The notes: generated from the letters alone by a model not told the origin. 64,000 nt of DNA from Isochrysis galbana (GCA_018136815.1 CM030938.1:2082202-2146201), one strand, 5' to 3'; shown: positions 1 through 9,584, numbered from the stretch's first letter. Program-made: numbers and translations.

Positions 1-2
1 GA

Positions 3-2141
3 TGGCGCGCAGCCATGCGCCGCGGAGTTGAAGCGTGGCTCCCGGCATTCGAACAGGCTGGCTGGCGCGACGCCATCCGGGCGGTCCTGCCTGGGGAACC
101 TGACTGGCCGGAAGACTACTCCGCCGCCGACATACGCTATGCGTCCATCTCGTGGGCCATTTCGATGGACCGCGTCTACGCAGTTGGGCCACACACTTAT
201 GATCCTCGCACTGGCGAGATTCTGGATGCTGATATCATGTTTGCTCACTCTTGGATCGATGCATGGATCTCGGGATTTGAAGCTGAATCTGGAGGGGCGG
301 GTGTTTCCGATATGATATCCCGCGGACATGGGCACGTCCGCGACGGCCTGCACACGATAGCTCAACATGCTACCCAGGATGCTGCTGCTGGGGCCGGCCG
401 GCTTGAGCGCAGATTGCGCCAATCGCAACGCCAAGTAGACGCGGCACTAGGAGAGCTCTCAGATTCCCATAGCTCATATCCTGACGGGCACGAGATTCTT
501 CCACATTCGGACGACTATGTCTCTCCTGAGGCCCATGGGCACCGCCATGGCCACGATGCGCATCCAGGGCCTTGCGGCTTGGCAGCTGCCTCGCAAGCGC
601 GTGAGGCCATTGGCATTCTCCGTGCGAAGCTGCAGCTTGATGGCGTTATCGGTGAGGGAGACCCTGTGCCCGAGGAGTATGTTGAGGCGGGGCTCGTCGA
701 GGTGACGATGCACGAGGTTGGACACACGCTTGGGCTCCGGCATAATTTCCGGGCCTCTGCTGCATATTCCTTTGCCCAGCTCTCGGATCCTACGTTCACT
801 GCGGAACATGGTTTTGCCTCCTCTGTCATGGACTATGTGGGAGCATTTCTCCCCTCCAATCGGTCGTTTGCAGTGATTGGGTCCGAGGACGCGGCGGTGG
901 ACGTGACGGTTGCCAGAGCTCACGAGGCGCAGGCTGGGCGCTCCGTAAAGCCCGTAACGGCACATGGCTACAACCCTTTTGCTTCGGGTGTTGGCGTATA
1001 CGACCGGCACGCGATTGAGTATGGATACAAGGTGTTCTCCGGCGAAGTTTCTGGGAGGCCTCTAGAGCAGCTCGCCACCCTCGCCGCGCGCGGCTCGACC
1101 GAGCGCGAGCTCGCCTTTGCAACGGACGAAGATGGCCCGCGCACGGACGGCGTGGATCCACACACCTCGCTCTATGACATGTCCGACGACCCTATCGGAT
1201 TCCACGCCGATTCGCTCGCGCTTGCACAGCAGCTACTCGCTAGTGCCGCTCAGCGCGCTGTGCTCGACGGGGAATCCTGGACGCGGTTGCTGCCGAGCGT
1301 TCAGCATTACATGAGAGCAGCGCTCCGCGCAGGCACCTACAGTGCCAAGTATATTGGTGGGTTCAGCTTCTCAAAGGCACACAAAGGCGACACTGGCGCC
1401 ACAAGCGTGTCGCAAGCAGTCGTTAAGCCAGTTCCCGCTGCCGAGCAATGGCGAGCGCTGCGGCTGATCCTGCAGATTATTTCGGACGACTTTTGGGTCC
1501 CGGCGACACGTGCCCTACGTTCCCTGCCCAAGAGGACAGGCTGGTGCAAGGGTCTAGATCGCTATTGCTATGGCGTTGGCCCGGCCGAATTGCTAGCTCA
1601 AGTGCAGGAGACACGCGTGATGCTCTTGCACACGCTCGTCCAGCCGCACCGGCTAGCTGGTCTCCAGCAAGCTGAGTGGGAGGGGCTAGAAGCGGCCGGT
1701 GACGGCGTCACCGACGCACCAGCAGAGGCACAGTCGGCTTGGGAGGTGGCCTGGCTGCGGCCTCCGGTGCCGCTCACGTTGCCATCGTTTGCGGCCTCCA
1801 CACCGAGCACTGGCTCACTCCTGCGCGCCATACATTCCGTGGTGAGCGGAGCAAGCGGTGCCTCCTTATCGATGCCGGCGTCTAGCAGCGCGGTGGTAGC
1901 GGCAGAAACGAAGGCACGCCACTCAGTCGAGCGCGTGTGGGTCTCGATCCTTGCCGACATGTCAGACGGAACGGGCGAAGCTGCGGCTGTCGCCACCTCA
2001 CTGCTGAGGGAGCTTGGGCGCACGGTTAGCTCGCAGCTGGGAGAGGGTGCGCCGCAGCACAGCGTGGAGCAGGCGGACGCGCTCGAGGCCCTGGCGCATA
2101 TGCTCTCCCGTTGGGAGCGCGGCCTGCCTGTGCCAGTGTGA
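3..2141 (+). CDS. Zincin metalloprotease (EcxA/DUF4953-type), 5' end outside window
   Basis: A single open frame enters at base 3 and stops at 2141. The first in-frame ATG is at 15, but the reading frame is open upstream and the first residues (RRGVEAWLPAFEQAGW) resemble the middle of this family, so the true start lies outside. The zinc site HEVGHTLGLRH is at 711-743 (residues 233-243 counted from the ATG at 15), with three His ligands and the catalytic Glu. About 30 residues later SVMDY is a plausible Met-turn. The stretch before the zinc site (DPRTGEILDADIMFAHSW) is typical of bacterial and algal DUF4953/DUF5117 proteins. No intron is needed. The substrate is unknown. The family call is from motif memory; the peptidase call is firm, the subfamily less so. 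Confidence 0.85.
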   Translation, partial: WRAAMRRGVEAWLPAFEQAGWRDAIRAVLPGEPDWPEDYSAADIRYASISWAISMDRVYAVGPHTYDPRTGEILDADIMFAHSWIDAWISGFEAESGGAGVSDMISRGHGHVRDGLHTIAQHATQDAAAGAGRLERRLRQSQRQVDAALGELSDSHSSYPDGHEILPHSDDYVSPEAHGHRHGHDAHPGPCGLAAASQAREAIGILRAKLQLDGVIGEGDPVPEEYVEAGLVEVTMHEVGHTLGLRHNFRASAAYSFAQLSDPTFTAEHGFASSVMDYVGAFLPSNRSFAVIGSEDAAVDVTVARAHEAQAGRSVKPVTAHGYNPFASGVGVYDRHAIEYGYKVFSGEVSGRPLEQLATLAARGSTERELAFATDEDGPRTDGVDPHTSLYDMSDDPIGFHADSLALAQQLLASAAQRAVLDGESWTRLLPSVQHYMRAALRAGTYSAKYIGGFSFSKAHKGDTGATSVSQAVVKPVPAAEQWRALRLILQIISDDFWVPATRALRSLPKRTGWCKGLDRYCYGVGPAELLAQVQETRVMLLHTLVQPHRLAGLQQAEWEGLEAAGDGVTDAPAEAQSAWEVAWLRPPVPLTLPSFAASTPSTGSLLRAIHSVVSGASGASLSMPASSSAVVAAETKARHSVERVWVSILADMSDGTGEAAAVATSLLRELGRTVSSQLGEGAPQHSVEQADALEALAHMLSRWERGLPVPV

Positions 2142-3137
2142 AATGGGGAACAAAGGGGAGGAGAGAAACGAAGGGGAGGCTGTCCCGTCGCATCCGCACG
2201 TACGGGAAAAAGAATGACGGGAAGACGATGGGGGCGTCTAGGAGCGACCGACGTGGGACATGAAGGTGGAGAATGAAGTTGAGATTCCTTATAACTTTGT
2301 GGTGAACCTCTTCTTCAGTGAATCCATCTCTCTTCTCTCTCTCGCCTCGTCTGTTTCCGCATTCATTCTCTCTCACTTGCTTCATCATCATCGTGAAAGC
2401 CGCGGGATTGGAATATTTCTCTCCGTCCCTTACCATATCAGTGCAGGGCTCCTATTTCCAAATGACTCAAACAAAAAATAGACAGGTGCTTTTTTCGGTG
2501 GTGGGGCACCCCTAGAGCGGAGCTCCACCAGTAGCTATCGCGGGGGATTTCTTCTCCCCCCGATGGCTTTGGGGGGTCCGCTTTGCGTCGCCCCGTGTCG
2601 GCACCGGCGACGCTCCCGCCGGTGCCCAACCTCCCTCCACACGCGGTGCCCAACCTCCCTCCACACGCTGTGCTCTGTGCTCCACCCTCTGCGAGTCCCG
2701 GCAGCCCCCATCCCCCATGGCCCCTTCCCTTCCCCAATGTATGAACATCATTCTCAGTTGCCACAGCGCACTGCGCCCCTCCCACAACAGACAACAGGAG
2801 ATAAATTAGAAAGTTCGCCACTTTCGACTTTCGTTTGCTACCATGGACGGAGAAAGATTTAGTGATCGGGGTATACGTAGTCGCCTTTTTGTCCCTATAT
2901 TCTATATTGGCCGTGCTAGCTTTCGCCAAAAGCGTTCGATTTCGCGCACAGAACAGTACATGGCACACGCGCTGACCCCCCCAAATTTGAAGTAGTGCGC
3001 ACAGCGGTTCCTTACCCTTGGGAACGCGAATCAAGGCCATGGGGAAGCAAGGCCGAAGAAGCGGGAGGAAGTAGAGAAAGCACACCTCCTAACGATAGCG
3101 CCCTAGCTCCCTTTTTCTGTCAGGAAATTTGGAGGTT
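2142..3137. other. Intergenic region between convergent genes
   Basis: This stretch separates the ends of the metalloprotease (+) and the START protein (-). It holds pyrimidine-rich DNA around 2320-2400 and a near-perfect 24-base tandem duplication at about 2626-2675 (CCCAACCTCCCTCCACACGC twice). I see no supported gene. Confidence 0.6.
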
Positions 3138-5294
3138 CTAGTGCTCATGGGGGCAAAACTTGCGACGCTGCATACCCGTTTCCGCCTCAAGAGCGTCGGC
3201 CCGCGGCATCCGCCAATCGGCTACGCTCGATCCTTGGTGAGGGCGCCGGAGAAGGAGGGGCGTGCCGTTGTCCTTCCAAGGATGTCCATCGCTCGTCCTG
3301 CCAGCCATGCTAGTACCCACACCGCCACCACCCGGAATCAGGCAGGTCTCCTCAGCGTGCCCCAGGGATCCCTCAAACCTGACCACTTCGGCAGCGGCAT
3401 GAAGGCTCGAAGCCAACGCCCACAATGCAACGATTGCTACCATTGCGCACGAGCAGAGGGCGGACGAAGCAAAAAACGCCTGGTCGAGGAGTCGTGCAAC
3501 AGCGGCTGCACAAAGTAATATGGCCGCAGGCCGACGTCGCAGCATTGTCGAGCCCAGCGGGCTATGCTGCAGCGCAATACTAATGGCGAGCCAGCTCGAG
3601 TAGGATGCCGCGGCAACGAGAGCAAATGGCAAAGCGCCTTCGGGCCCCAATGAGGTAACAAGCTGCGGCGTGGACAAGCCCATGGTAGACACGCGCGTCC
3701 ACCCCTCCTCGGAGACGGCATCAAATGACCACAGCTCTTCCCATGGCGCCCAGCAGTGCACTGGCCAGCCGTGACTGCACCATCGTGCACTTCTTGTTGG
3801 CGCGGCATCAGCTGCCATTGTCGGCATGAGCACATCGATCGCCCGGCGAAGGATGCCGAGCAGAGACGCCGCAAGACCACCGCGATGGCGGAACGCGAGT
3901 AGAGCAGCACTACCAATGGCGCCAAACCACAGGAGTAGAATACGCATAGCCTCAGCTGCACGCTTTGCAGGGGCGAGGGGCCTTGTCTGTGCACCAACTG
4001 CAAGCCCAATACAAACAGCAGCAGCGTGTGCGATGGCGGAGATGATGGCCATCTCAGAGCTGCGCGGATCGTTGGCGGGATAGGGTGCGGGGAGGAGAGG
4101 CAACGCAAGTGCGTCGAGTGCCGGGAGACACGAAGCGAACCAAAGCGATGAGATCGCGAGCGTTGCCGCCAGCACGACCATGCAGTCGACCGCCCACAAG
4201 TGCGAATGCTCGTCCCCCCCGATGGCCGCGCAAACCGTCACGCAACGCCAAGCTTTGTCGTGCCATTTGCCGCGCGATGCCTTCATGCGTCGCACGAGCA
4301 GACCGAGACAGCCCGTGAGTGTGATGACGCCCACCACAAATTCCGCCAGCTCCACCATGTCGCTGGCGCTCGACGAGCCGCTCATCGCGGTTGCCCTGTT
4401 CGCTCCGCGCTGACCGTGTTCTAGGTTTGCCCGGGCTGTGAAAGTCGGTCTTGTCACCCTGTCCTCGCTACTGCCCATGTGAGTAGGGAACACTCTACCG
4501 AGATGCTGCCCAAGGCTCCAGCTCGGACGGCCAGGGATACCGAGAAGCCAGGTGAGCAGGGTCAGCAAGCCTCGGGCTGGCGAGAGTGCGGTCCGGCCGA
4601 TGAGGCGGATGGGCATTGCTGGTAGCGCAATCGCCATTGTGGCAACAGAGCGCGTCATAGATGCCAAACCCACGGCTAGGGCGAGCAGCCGGCTGCGGAA
4701 GGGCTTCGGCGAAGGCGGCAATGCACTTTTGGCAGAAACACCACGTCTCCGGCCGGCAGTGGCGGCCTTCTCTGCCCAGCGCGCGAATCGTTTGTGGGGC
4801 GGTCGGCCAAGGGCCTGCTGCGTATAAACGAGGGCAGTGATGAGCTTGTCCTTACCGATGCGTTGCGCGGCCTGCACGACTGGCTTGGGGATGGAGCCAC
4901 GTGGGTCGACGACAGACTCAAAGCGGATAGTCGTACCAGTCGGCACAGCTGTGAATCGCCAGGATGAGCGGACGAGCTCTCCTCGCACCATCGTCGGGTC
5001 CTCGGGGAAGGCAGCGTGCGACACGGATGCACACGAAGAAGAGAACTCCAATGCAGATTCGTTGACAGTCTCGTTGCAGGTGAGCACGAAATCACGGTCG
5101 GCGAGCGGCCACGGCATCGGGTAGATCTGGTGGGCAACGGTTCGGCCGGTGTCATCGTACACGAGCGTCTGCTGTGCCAACCGCTCATTCCACGCCTGGT
5201 TGAGTTGCGGCTCAGCGAAGACTGCGAGGAGCTCGCCAATCGGAACTGGCACCGTTTTCTCGCCCACGACACCAAAGGAGGAGTCGACCGGCAT
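3138..5294 (-). CDS. START-domain multi-pass membrane protein
   Basis: The coding region reads 5294 to 3138 without introns (718 aa). I chose the ATG at 5294 (MPVDSSFGVVGEK). The frame is open upstream only through a CT-rich, low-complexity stretch with a GTG, which looks like promoter DNA. Residues about 1-170 look like a START/lipid-transfer fold: a VPVPIGELLAVFAEP opening, then WNERLAQQTLVYDDTGRTVAHQIY, then PWPLADRDFVLTC, the usual PMxxRDFV-like block. The rest is Ala/Leu-rich with several hydrophobic segments, consistent with multiple membrane spans. The likely role is binding or moving a lipid at a membrane; the ligand cannot be told. The downstream neighbour converges on it. Confidence 0.75.
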   Translation of the reverse strand: MPVDSSFGVVGEKTVPVPIGELLAVFAEPQLNQAWNERLAQQTLVYDDTGRTVAHQIYPMPWPLADRDFVLTCNETVNESALEFSSSCASVSHAAFPEDPTMVRGELVRSSWRFTAVPTGTTIRFESVVDPRGSIPKPVVQAAQRIGKDKLITALVYTQQALGRPPHKRFARWAEKAATAGRRRGVSAKSALPPSPKPFRSRLLALAVGLASMTRSVATMAIALPAMPIRLIGRTALSPARGLLTLLTWLLGIPGRPSWSLGQHLGRVFPTHMGSSEDRVTRPTFTARANLEHGQRGANRATAMSGSSSASDMVELAEFVVGVITLTGCLGLLVRRMKASRGKWHDKAWRCVTVCAAIGGDEHSHLWAVDCMVVLAATLAISSLWFASCLPALDALALPLLPAPYPANDPRSSEMAIISAIAHAAAVCIGLAVGAQTRPLAPAKRAAEAMRILLLWFGAIGSAALLAFRHRGGLAASLLGILRRAIDVLMPTMAADAAPTRSARWCSHGWPVHCWAPWEELWSFDAVSEEGWTRVSTMGLSTPQLVTSLGPEGALPFALVAAASYSSWLAISIALQHSPLGSTMLRRRPAAILLCAAAVARLLDQAFFASSALCSCAMVAIVALWALASSLHAAAEVVRFEGSLGHAEETCLIPGGGGVGTSMAGRTSDGHPWKDNGTPLLLRRPHQGSSVADWRMPRADALEAETGMQRRKFCPHEH

Positions 5295-5917
5295 GATACG
5301 GCACGCCTGACACTCCAACTCCCGATCCGGACACTCAATGCTCGCTCTCCTTCCTTGTCCCTCTCCTCCCTCCTCCCTCCCTCTCCCACCCTCGCACTCA
5401 CTCTGTCTCTCCCCCTCGCAGTCTCCCTTGCCCTCCGCCTCCGCCCGCCTTCGTTGCGCACTCCCTCGATCCCTCACTCACGCACGCACGCAAGCACCCC
5501 TTCTCCCCCGCCCCGTCCTGACCCCCCTCTATTTTGTCCTATGAGCACCTTAGAGGTTTGGCCGCTTCTCTCCGTCTCTCTCCCTCCCTCCCACCCTTCC
5601 CTCTCTCCCCCCTGTCCGGCGTGTGCGTGGCACGTGGAGCTGCGCACACCGCCCGTCAGCCCTTACCTTTCCCTCTGCCTCCCGCTACCTCCCTCCCACT
5701 CTTCCCCCGCAAGTCTCTCCCTGTCTCTCCTCTCCCCTTCTGTTCCTCGAGCTCTCTCCTCCCTCCCCGTTCGCGCCCAGGTGGGCAGAGGTGTGGGGAC
5801 AGCTTCTCTCCCGGACGAAGCCCGGCGTGAAGAGGATGAAAACAGCTACTACATTTGGGACGGGGGAGGGAAGGAAAGCGTGGTAGAGTACGTCAATAAT
5901 AACCATAAGTCATAAGT
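5295..5917. other. Pyrimidine-rich 5' region of the START gene
   Basis: From about 5335 to 5770 the plus strand is an almost continuous CT-rich tract, so it is GA-rich on the gene's own strand. It probably holds the promoter and 5' UTR of the minus-strand START gene. No further gene is supported. Confidence 0.5.
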
Positions 5918-6412
5918 TACAGGTCCGCGATTTAAAAAAAATGGGGGGGTCGGTTTCAGGCCGATTTTAGGGTGTCGTTTTCGGTTCGGGGGGGGGGGGG
6001 GGTATTTACATGGTGTGGTTATTTGGTTCGGGGGGGTCGGAAAACGCAAAACGGTTTCAAAACGCCTTGTGGGTCGTCAAATGCGGTTCGGGCGCGGGGG
6101 GGACGCGCGCTCCGTCTCGGGTCTCATCAGATACAATATTGTAAGAGTACACTCCCGGCTCCCAAGGGGCTCGGCTTCTCAACAGGGGTGGTGTTCGCTG
6201 GTTCGGGGGGGGGGGGGGGGTCGGGGTCGGCTTTCTCAGCGTTCCGCTATGTGCGCAGGTTTCTGGTTCGGGGGGTCGGTTTACGGTTTATGTTCAAAAC
6301 ATGTTTATGACGTATACAGTGCCGGTTTGTGGTTCGCTCTTGGGGTCGCATTTTTACCCCCTGCTTTCGAGGATGGGGGTCGGGGTCGAAGTTTTTAAGT
6401 CGCGGACTTGTA
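5918..6412. mobile_element. MITE-like element with 18-19 bp TIRs, TA duplication and G-rich core
   Basis: The left end CAGGTCCGCGATTTAAAAA (5920-5938) and the right end (reverse complement, 6392-6410) CAAGTCCGCGACTTAAAAA form terminal inverted repeats with two mismatches. Each end is flanked by TA (5918-5919 and 6411-6412), the target duplication typical of Tc1/mariner-type elements. The interior has no coding potential. It repeats the theme GGTTCGGGGGG(TCGG) about four times (near 5978, 6024, 6203 and 6266), giving very long G runs on the plus strand. Confidence 0.75.
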
Positions 6413-6833
6413 GCCTCTGGTACAAACCCGACCAACCATAGACCATATAGAGCTCTTCGAGTGCACTTCGTATACTTCAACCCTCGTACGTCCCTCGTCT
6501 ATCTATGCCTGGGCCTCCAGAAGGATGGTGCTCGCGTCTCGAGTACATGTCAGTCTTGGGGGGTGGAGATCAGACGTTGGGGTGGGGGGGGCCGGGGTAT
6601 CCCCTGAGAGTGCACCACCAGACACCTGACCACCTGACACCTGCATGCAGGTGGACAGGTGGGCGCGGCGTTCGCCCCGACATACTACTCAACGGCATTT
6701 CTACGAACTACCAAACTAAGTTTATACTTGGTTCACCCATGGCGGGGCACGAGCCCCCCCCCCCTCTCTCCACTCCTCCCCCGCCATGGGGGAGGAACCA
6801 CCCACTCTCCTGGCATGCCTGATGGCTTGCCAG
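6413..6833. repeat. Gene-free stretch with a 12-bp inverted repeat
   Basis: No gene is seen. At 6737-6789 the arms CCCATGGCGGGG and CCCCGCCATGGG flank a C/T-rich loop that starts CACGAGCCCCCC. This resembles the GGGGGC(CTC)GCGCCCCC hairpins found near other retroelement leaders in this window. Confidence 0.45.
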
Positions 6834-7000
6834 AAAAAAAAATTCTTGAAGGTGCCTACTATTCTGCTATCCCCCGTCCCTCTCGCTGGGGACACCCCCT
6901 GACATCGCCCTTGCCCCACTCTCGCTCCCCTTTCGCCCCTCCCCCTCGGTCCTTTTTATTCGGTTTTGGGGGGTCGACCCATGTGCACTACTTTGGGTCT
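6834..7000 (-). mobile_element. 3' end of a LINE-like element (oligo(T) tail)
   Basis: Read on the minus strand, a conserved block (CCCAAAGTAGTGCACATGGG, then TCGACCCCCC and an AACCGAA stretch, about 6998-6949) is followed by CACCTTCAAGAA and a run of nine T (plus-strand A run 6834-6842). The same block and tail are found downstream of an ORF2-like reading frame at 60467-60640, so this is a 3'-end relic of the same family. Confidence 0.6.
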
Positions 7001-7258
7001 GGCGTCGGGGGAGGGTCGTTCGGAGGGGGGAGGGAGTTGCCGGGGCAGGTAGGGGGGGACCCTAAGGAATCCTTGGACACCCAGGGGAGGTGGGAAATAG
7101 TGGTTAAAATGAGTGAGTGACCGGGCTAGGGTTGGGGGGTTGGGTTGAGCAGGGTGCACCTGCCCCCAACGGTGTGTGGTGTCTTCGTGTCTTCTCACCT
7201 TCCTCCTGTGTCCTGTGCCCCTGGGTGGCTTGTTTATTCCGGCTATCTAGCTATCTAT

Positions 7259-7350
7259 CTAGCACATATTCATATTCATATTCGGTGCCCTTTGTTTGGG
7301 CCCCAGAACCCAGACCCCCCCCCCCCCCCGGGCCCCCGGGAGCCCCCACA
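7259..7350. repeat. Dispersed repeat, copy 1
   Basis: The segment from AGCACATATTC through CGGTGCCCTTT, GGCCCCAGA, CCCAGACCCCC and AGCCCCCACA recurs at about 23095-23152 in the same orientation. It has no coding potential. Confidence 0.55.
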
Positions 7351-7448
7351 ACGAAGTGTAACCCAAAAACGGCGAAACATGCCTAAATACACCATACACT
7401 GTCTCGGAGAGCCCGAATTCTAACGTTGCTGTGTGCACGCTGAAGACG

Positions 7449-7652
7449 ATGCCATTTGCCTTTCACCGTTTACTGAAGCTCGAGGCTCCTCCGCCGAATG
7501 CGGCCTTCGACGCCAAGGCGGCGGAAGGATTGGCACTGACGGGTACAGCACTAGCGCATGTGCATGTGCGCCGGCTGTTGGCGAATCCGCATTGGAATTT
7601 CTGCATCAAGATGTCCACTGCGCTGCGGGACATGCATGCCATTGTTTTGTAA
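7449..7652 (+). CDS. Unrecognised coding-like segment, possible first exon
   Basis: The frame from ATG at 7449 gives 67 aa (MPFAFHRLLKLEAPPPNAAF..., then LALTGTALAHVHVRRLLANPHWNFCIKMSTALRDMH). Its composition looks like real protein, not like the low-complexity frames around it. The last codons run into the left arm of a fold-back repeat at 7637, so the end is probably not native. A second coding-like piece in the same orientation lies at about 8655-8843, and the two could be exons or remnants of one gene. I do not recognise the family. Confidence 0.35.
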   Translation: MPFAFHRLLKLEAPPPNAAFDAKAAEGLALTGTALAHVHVRRLLANPHWNFCIKMSTALRDMHAIVL

Positions 7653-8165
7653 ACGCCACGTCGAAATACCATACCCCTTGTCTCGTGACACCACATCCGG
7701 ATACGTGGTACCGACCCTATCCGGGGATACATGGTACCCGATGCCATTAGTCTAAGACTAATGTGGTACCTTGGCCGCGAGCTCGCGAGCTCCGATTTTA
7801 ATGCGACTATGGCAGCTCGGGGTCCGAGGTCGCGAGCTCGCGAGCTGGGCCGGAGCTCACGAGGGGCGGTGGTCCCGGGTATGGTCGGGTACCACGTATC
7901 TTTGACGTGGCGTTTACAAAAAAAAATGGCATCGGGTACCATGTATCCCCGGATAGGGTCGGTACCACGTATCCGGATGTGGTGTCACGAGAGAAGGGGT
8001 ATGGTATTTCGACGTGGCGTTTACAAAACAATGGCATCGGGTACCATGTATCCCGGATAGGGTCGGTACCACGTATCGGGATGTGGTGTCACGAGAAAAG
8101 GGGTATGGTATTTCGACGTGGCGTTTACAAAACAAGGCATCGGGTACCACGTATCAAGGATATGC
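7637..8165. repeat. Fold-back element with about 112-bp inverted arms and a tandem copy
   Basis: The left arm 7637-7748 is nearly the perfect reverse complement of 7925-8036 (shared landmarks: AAACGCCACGTCGAAATACC, TACGTGGTACCGACCCTATC, GGTACCCGATGCCATT). The right arm is repeated in tandem at about 8031-8136, and a broken third copy follows to about 8165. The centre (7749-7924) has near-palindromic ATTAGTCTAAGACTAAT and two GCGAGCTCGCGAGCT blocks. Short frames inside are repeats of each other, not genes. Confidence 0.8.
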
Positions 8166-8306
8166 CGGGTGCGGCGGTGGCGTTTACAAGAAAAGGGTCG
8201 CCACGGAAGATCAGGGTGGCGCGATCGCGTTCATTCCTCCGCGCCCAAGGGCGTTCGGGTCCTCACGCCTTTGAGCGCGGTTCTGTGGCGACCCCTTCCA
8301 TGGCGG

Positions 8307-8410
8307 CCCCAACTCTTGAAAGGTCGGGCTAGGTTGTTCGGTTCTCCGGCGACCCGGCCCCAACTCTTGAAAGGTCGGGCTAGGTTGTTCGGTTCTCCGG
8401 CGACCCGGCC
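8307..8410. repeat. Two 51-52-bp tandem repeats
   Basis: The unit from GGCCCCAACTCTTGAAAGGT to GGTTCTCCGGCGACCC occurs twice in direct tandem. A related unit, inverted, is present twice at about 53600-53722, beside a broken copy of the MSTNG-family gene. Confidence 0.75.
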
Positions 8411-8654
8411 GGGGAGGCCACAAATCTGACAAACTTCCGCGTACGGGGGTAGGGGGGGAAACAAACAACTTTCTGGAGAATGCAGCTCACTCGTGCAGCC
8501 TTCCCCGCTGAGTGGTGCAGCGTCCCCAGAGAGTTGTTGATTTCCCCCCCCTTCCCCCTCACGCGGAAAGGTGTCAGATTTAGCAGATCCCCTTTTGCGC
8601 GCCCCCCCCTCACCACACCACACCGCGCCCCGCGCGCACTCCCGCCCCACGCGT

Positions 8655-8843
8655 CAGTTTGCGAGGGCGTGGGGCGCCATTGATAAGACCGGTAGGCATT
8701 ACCTCATGCTCGAAAAGAAGCAGGGGTACATTGACCCGTACCACAGCTTTTACGACATCGAAAAGAAGTTCAAGCTGACACACGAGGAGTGCGGTATACA
8801 TCCAATGCACTCATTGAAGACGATCCTTTCAAGACAAGTGTGA
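8655..8843 (+). CDS. Unrecognised coding-like segment, possible last exon
   Basis: The open frame contains WGAIDKTGRHYLMLEKKQGY, then IDPYHSFYDIEKKFKLTHEE and a stop at 8841-8843. A plausible acceptor (CCCCACGCGTCAG) ends at 8656, which would open the frame with FARAWGAIDK. It may belong with the segment at 7449-7652 across an intron invaded by repeats, but a donor there is not convincing. The family is unknown. Confidence 0.35.
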   Translation, partial: QFARAWGAIDKTGRHYLMLEKKQGYIDPYHSFYDIEKKFKLTHEECGIHPMHSLKTILSRQV

Positions 8844-8993
8844 GGAGAGGTCCTGCATGCGGCTGCGCGGCGGCCACGTCATGCGTGACGAGGAGGCCGC
8901 TGGAATTTTCATCGAGGGGGGGCACGCACTAGTAACCATGCATCCCCTTGCTCGCAGGAGCGCCCTCATGGTGAGCTCGGCCCGGTGTCCTAG

Positions 8994-9584
8994 CTAGGAC
9001 CGAGCTTTTTTGTATTTGATGTTGCTGGGCCTTGTGGGTTCAATCTTTACGGGAGCTGAACCCGAACCGATAAGCGGCCTTTTGTTTTCAATCTTTACTT
9101 GGGAAGCTGAACCCGAATCGACACCTTCTAACAATTCTTGGAGGTGGGGAATTAATTCCAAATTGACATAAGTTTTGATTGTACCCAGCAGAACGTCACG
9201 ACTCATATCGAGGATTGTTTTCTCAGTGAATTTATTGCTCAAGAGAGTGTGTCTAATATAAACCAATGTGAATGGTTTATCAATCTCGCAAATGGAGTGT
9301 AAGGTGTCTTCAATTTTCGTATTGTGCTTGAAATTGAATACATTGATTAAGAACTGACATTCTTCAGTGTACGTCAACAAACTTAGGTCGGCCCAGGAGC
9401 CCCCAACCGGCGGCGGCGGACTGATGCTGTCCAATGCTTCCGCTATAACCTGCATGGCAGTTTTAGAATTGGCATATGGAAAGAGAGGTGTGATGAATTT
9501 TTTAAAGTTCTGGTCCATCTTTTTTTTGATCCATTCCAATCGCTTCAGTACTATATCAGCAGGCGCCCTTCCATTTGTAGACAT
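8994..9584 (-). CDS. MSTNG-family protein, mobile-element- or virus-like, intact copy
   Basis: This intact 196-aa frame starts at ATG 9584 (MSTNGRAPADIVLKRLEWIK). The DNA is clearly more AT-rich than the host genes. The protein has a basic amphipathic start (residues 10-35), a proline run PPPPVGG (57-62), a central region without known motifs, and a basic C-terminal tail with two copies of VKIE (163-166, 179-182), which fit the psi-K-x-E sumoylation consensus. A broken relative lies at 53640-54325 and an N-terminal copy at 52336-52551. Its leader (9625-9692) is shared with those copies. I recognise no family. Repetition, base composition and a shared leader suggest a selfish element or integrated viral gene. 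Confidence 0.65.
   Translation of the reverse strand: MSTNGRAPADIVLKRLEWIKKKMDQNFKKFITPLFPYANSKTAMQVIAEALDSISPPPPVGGSWADLSLLTYTEECQFLINVFNFKHNTKIEDTLHSICEIDKPFTLVYIRHTLLSNKFTEKTILDMSRDVLLGTIKTYVNLELIPHLQELLEGVDSGSASQVKIENKRPLIGSGSAPVKIEPTRPSNIKYKKARS

Noticed and set aside
5295..5477. 61-residue N-terminal extension of the START protein
   Set aside because: It begins with GTG and is a Glu/Gly/Arg low-complexity translation of the CT-rich promoter. The ATG at 5294 is preferred.
5970..6400. TTCGGGGGG repeats as telomeric DNA
   Set aside because: Units are irregular and lie between clear inverted termini with TA flanks, so a MITE interior explains them better.
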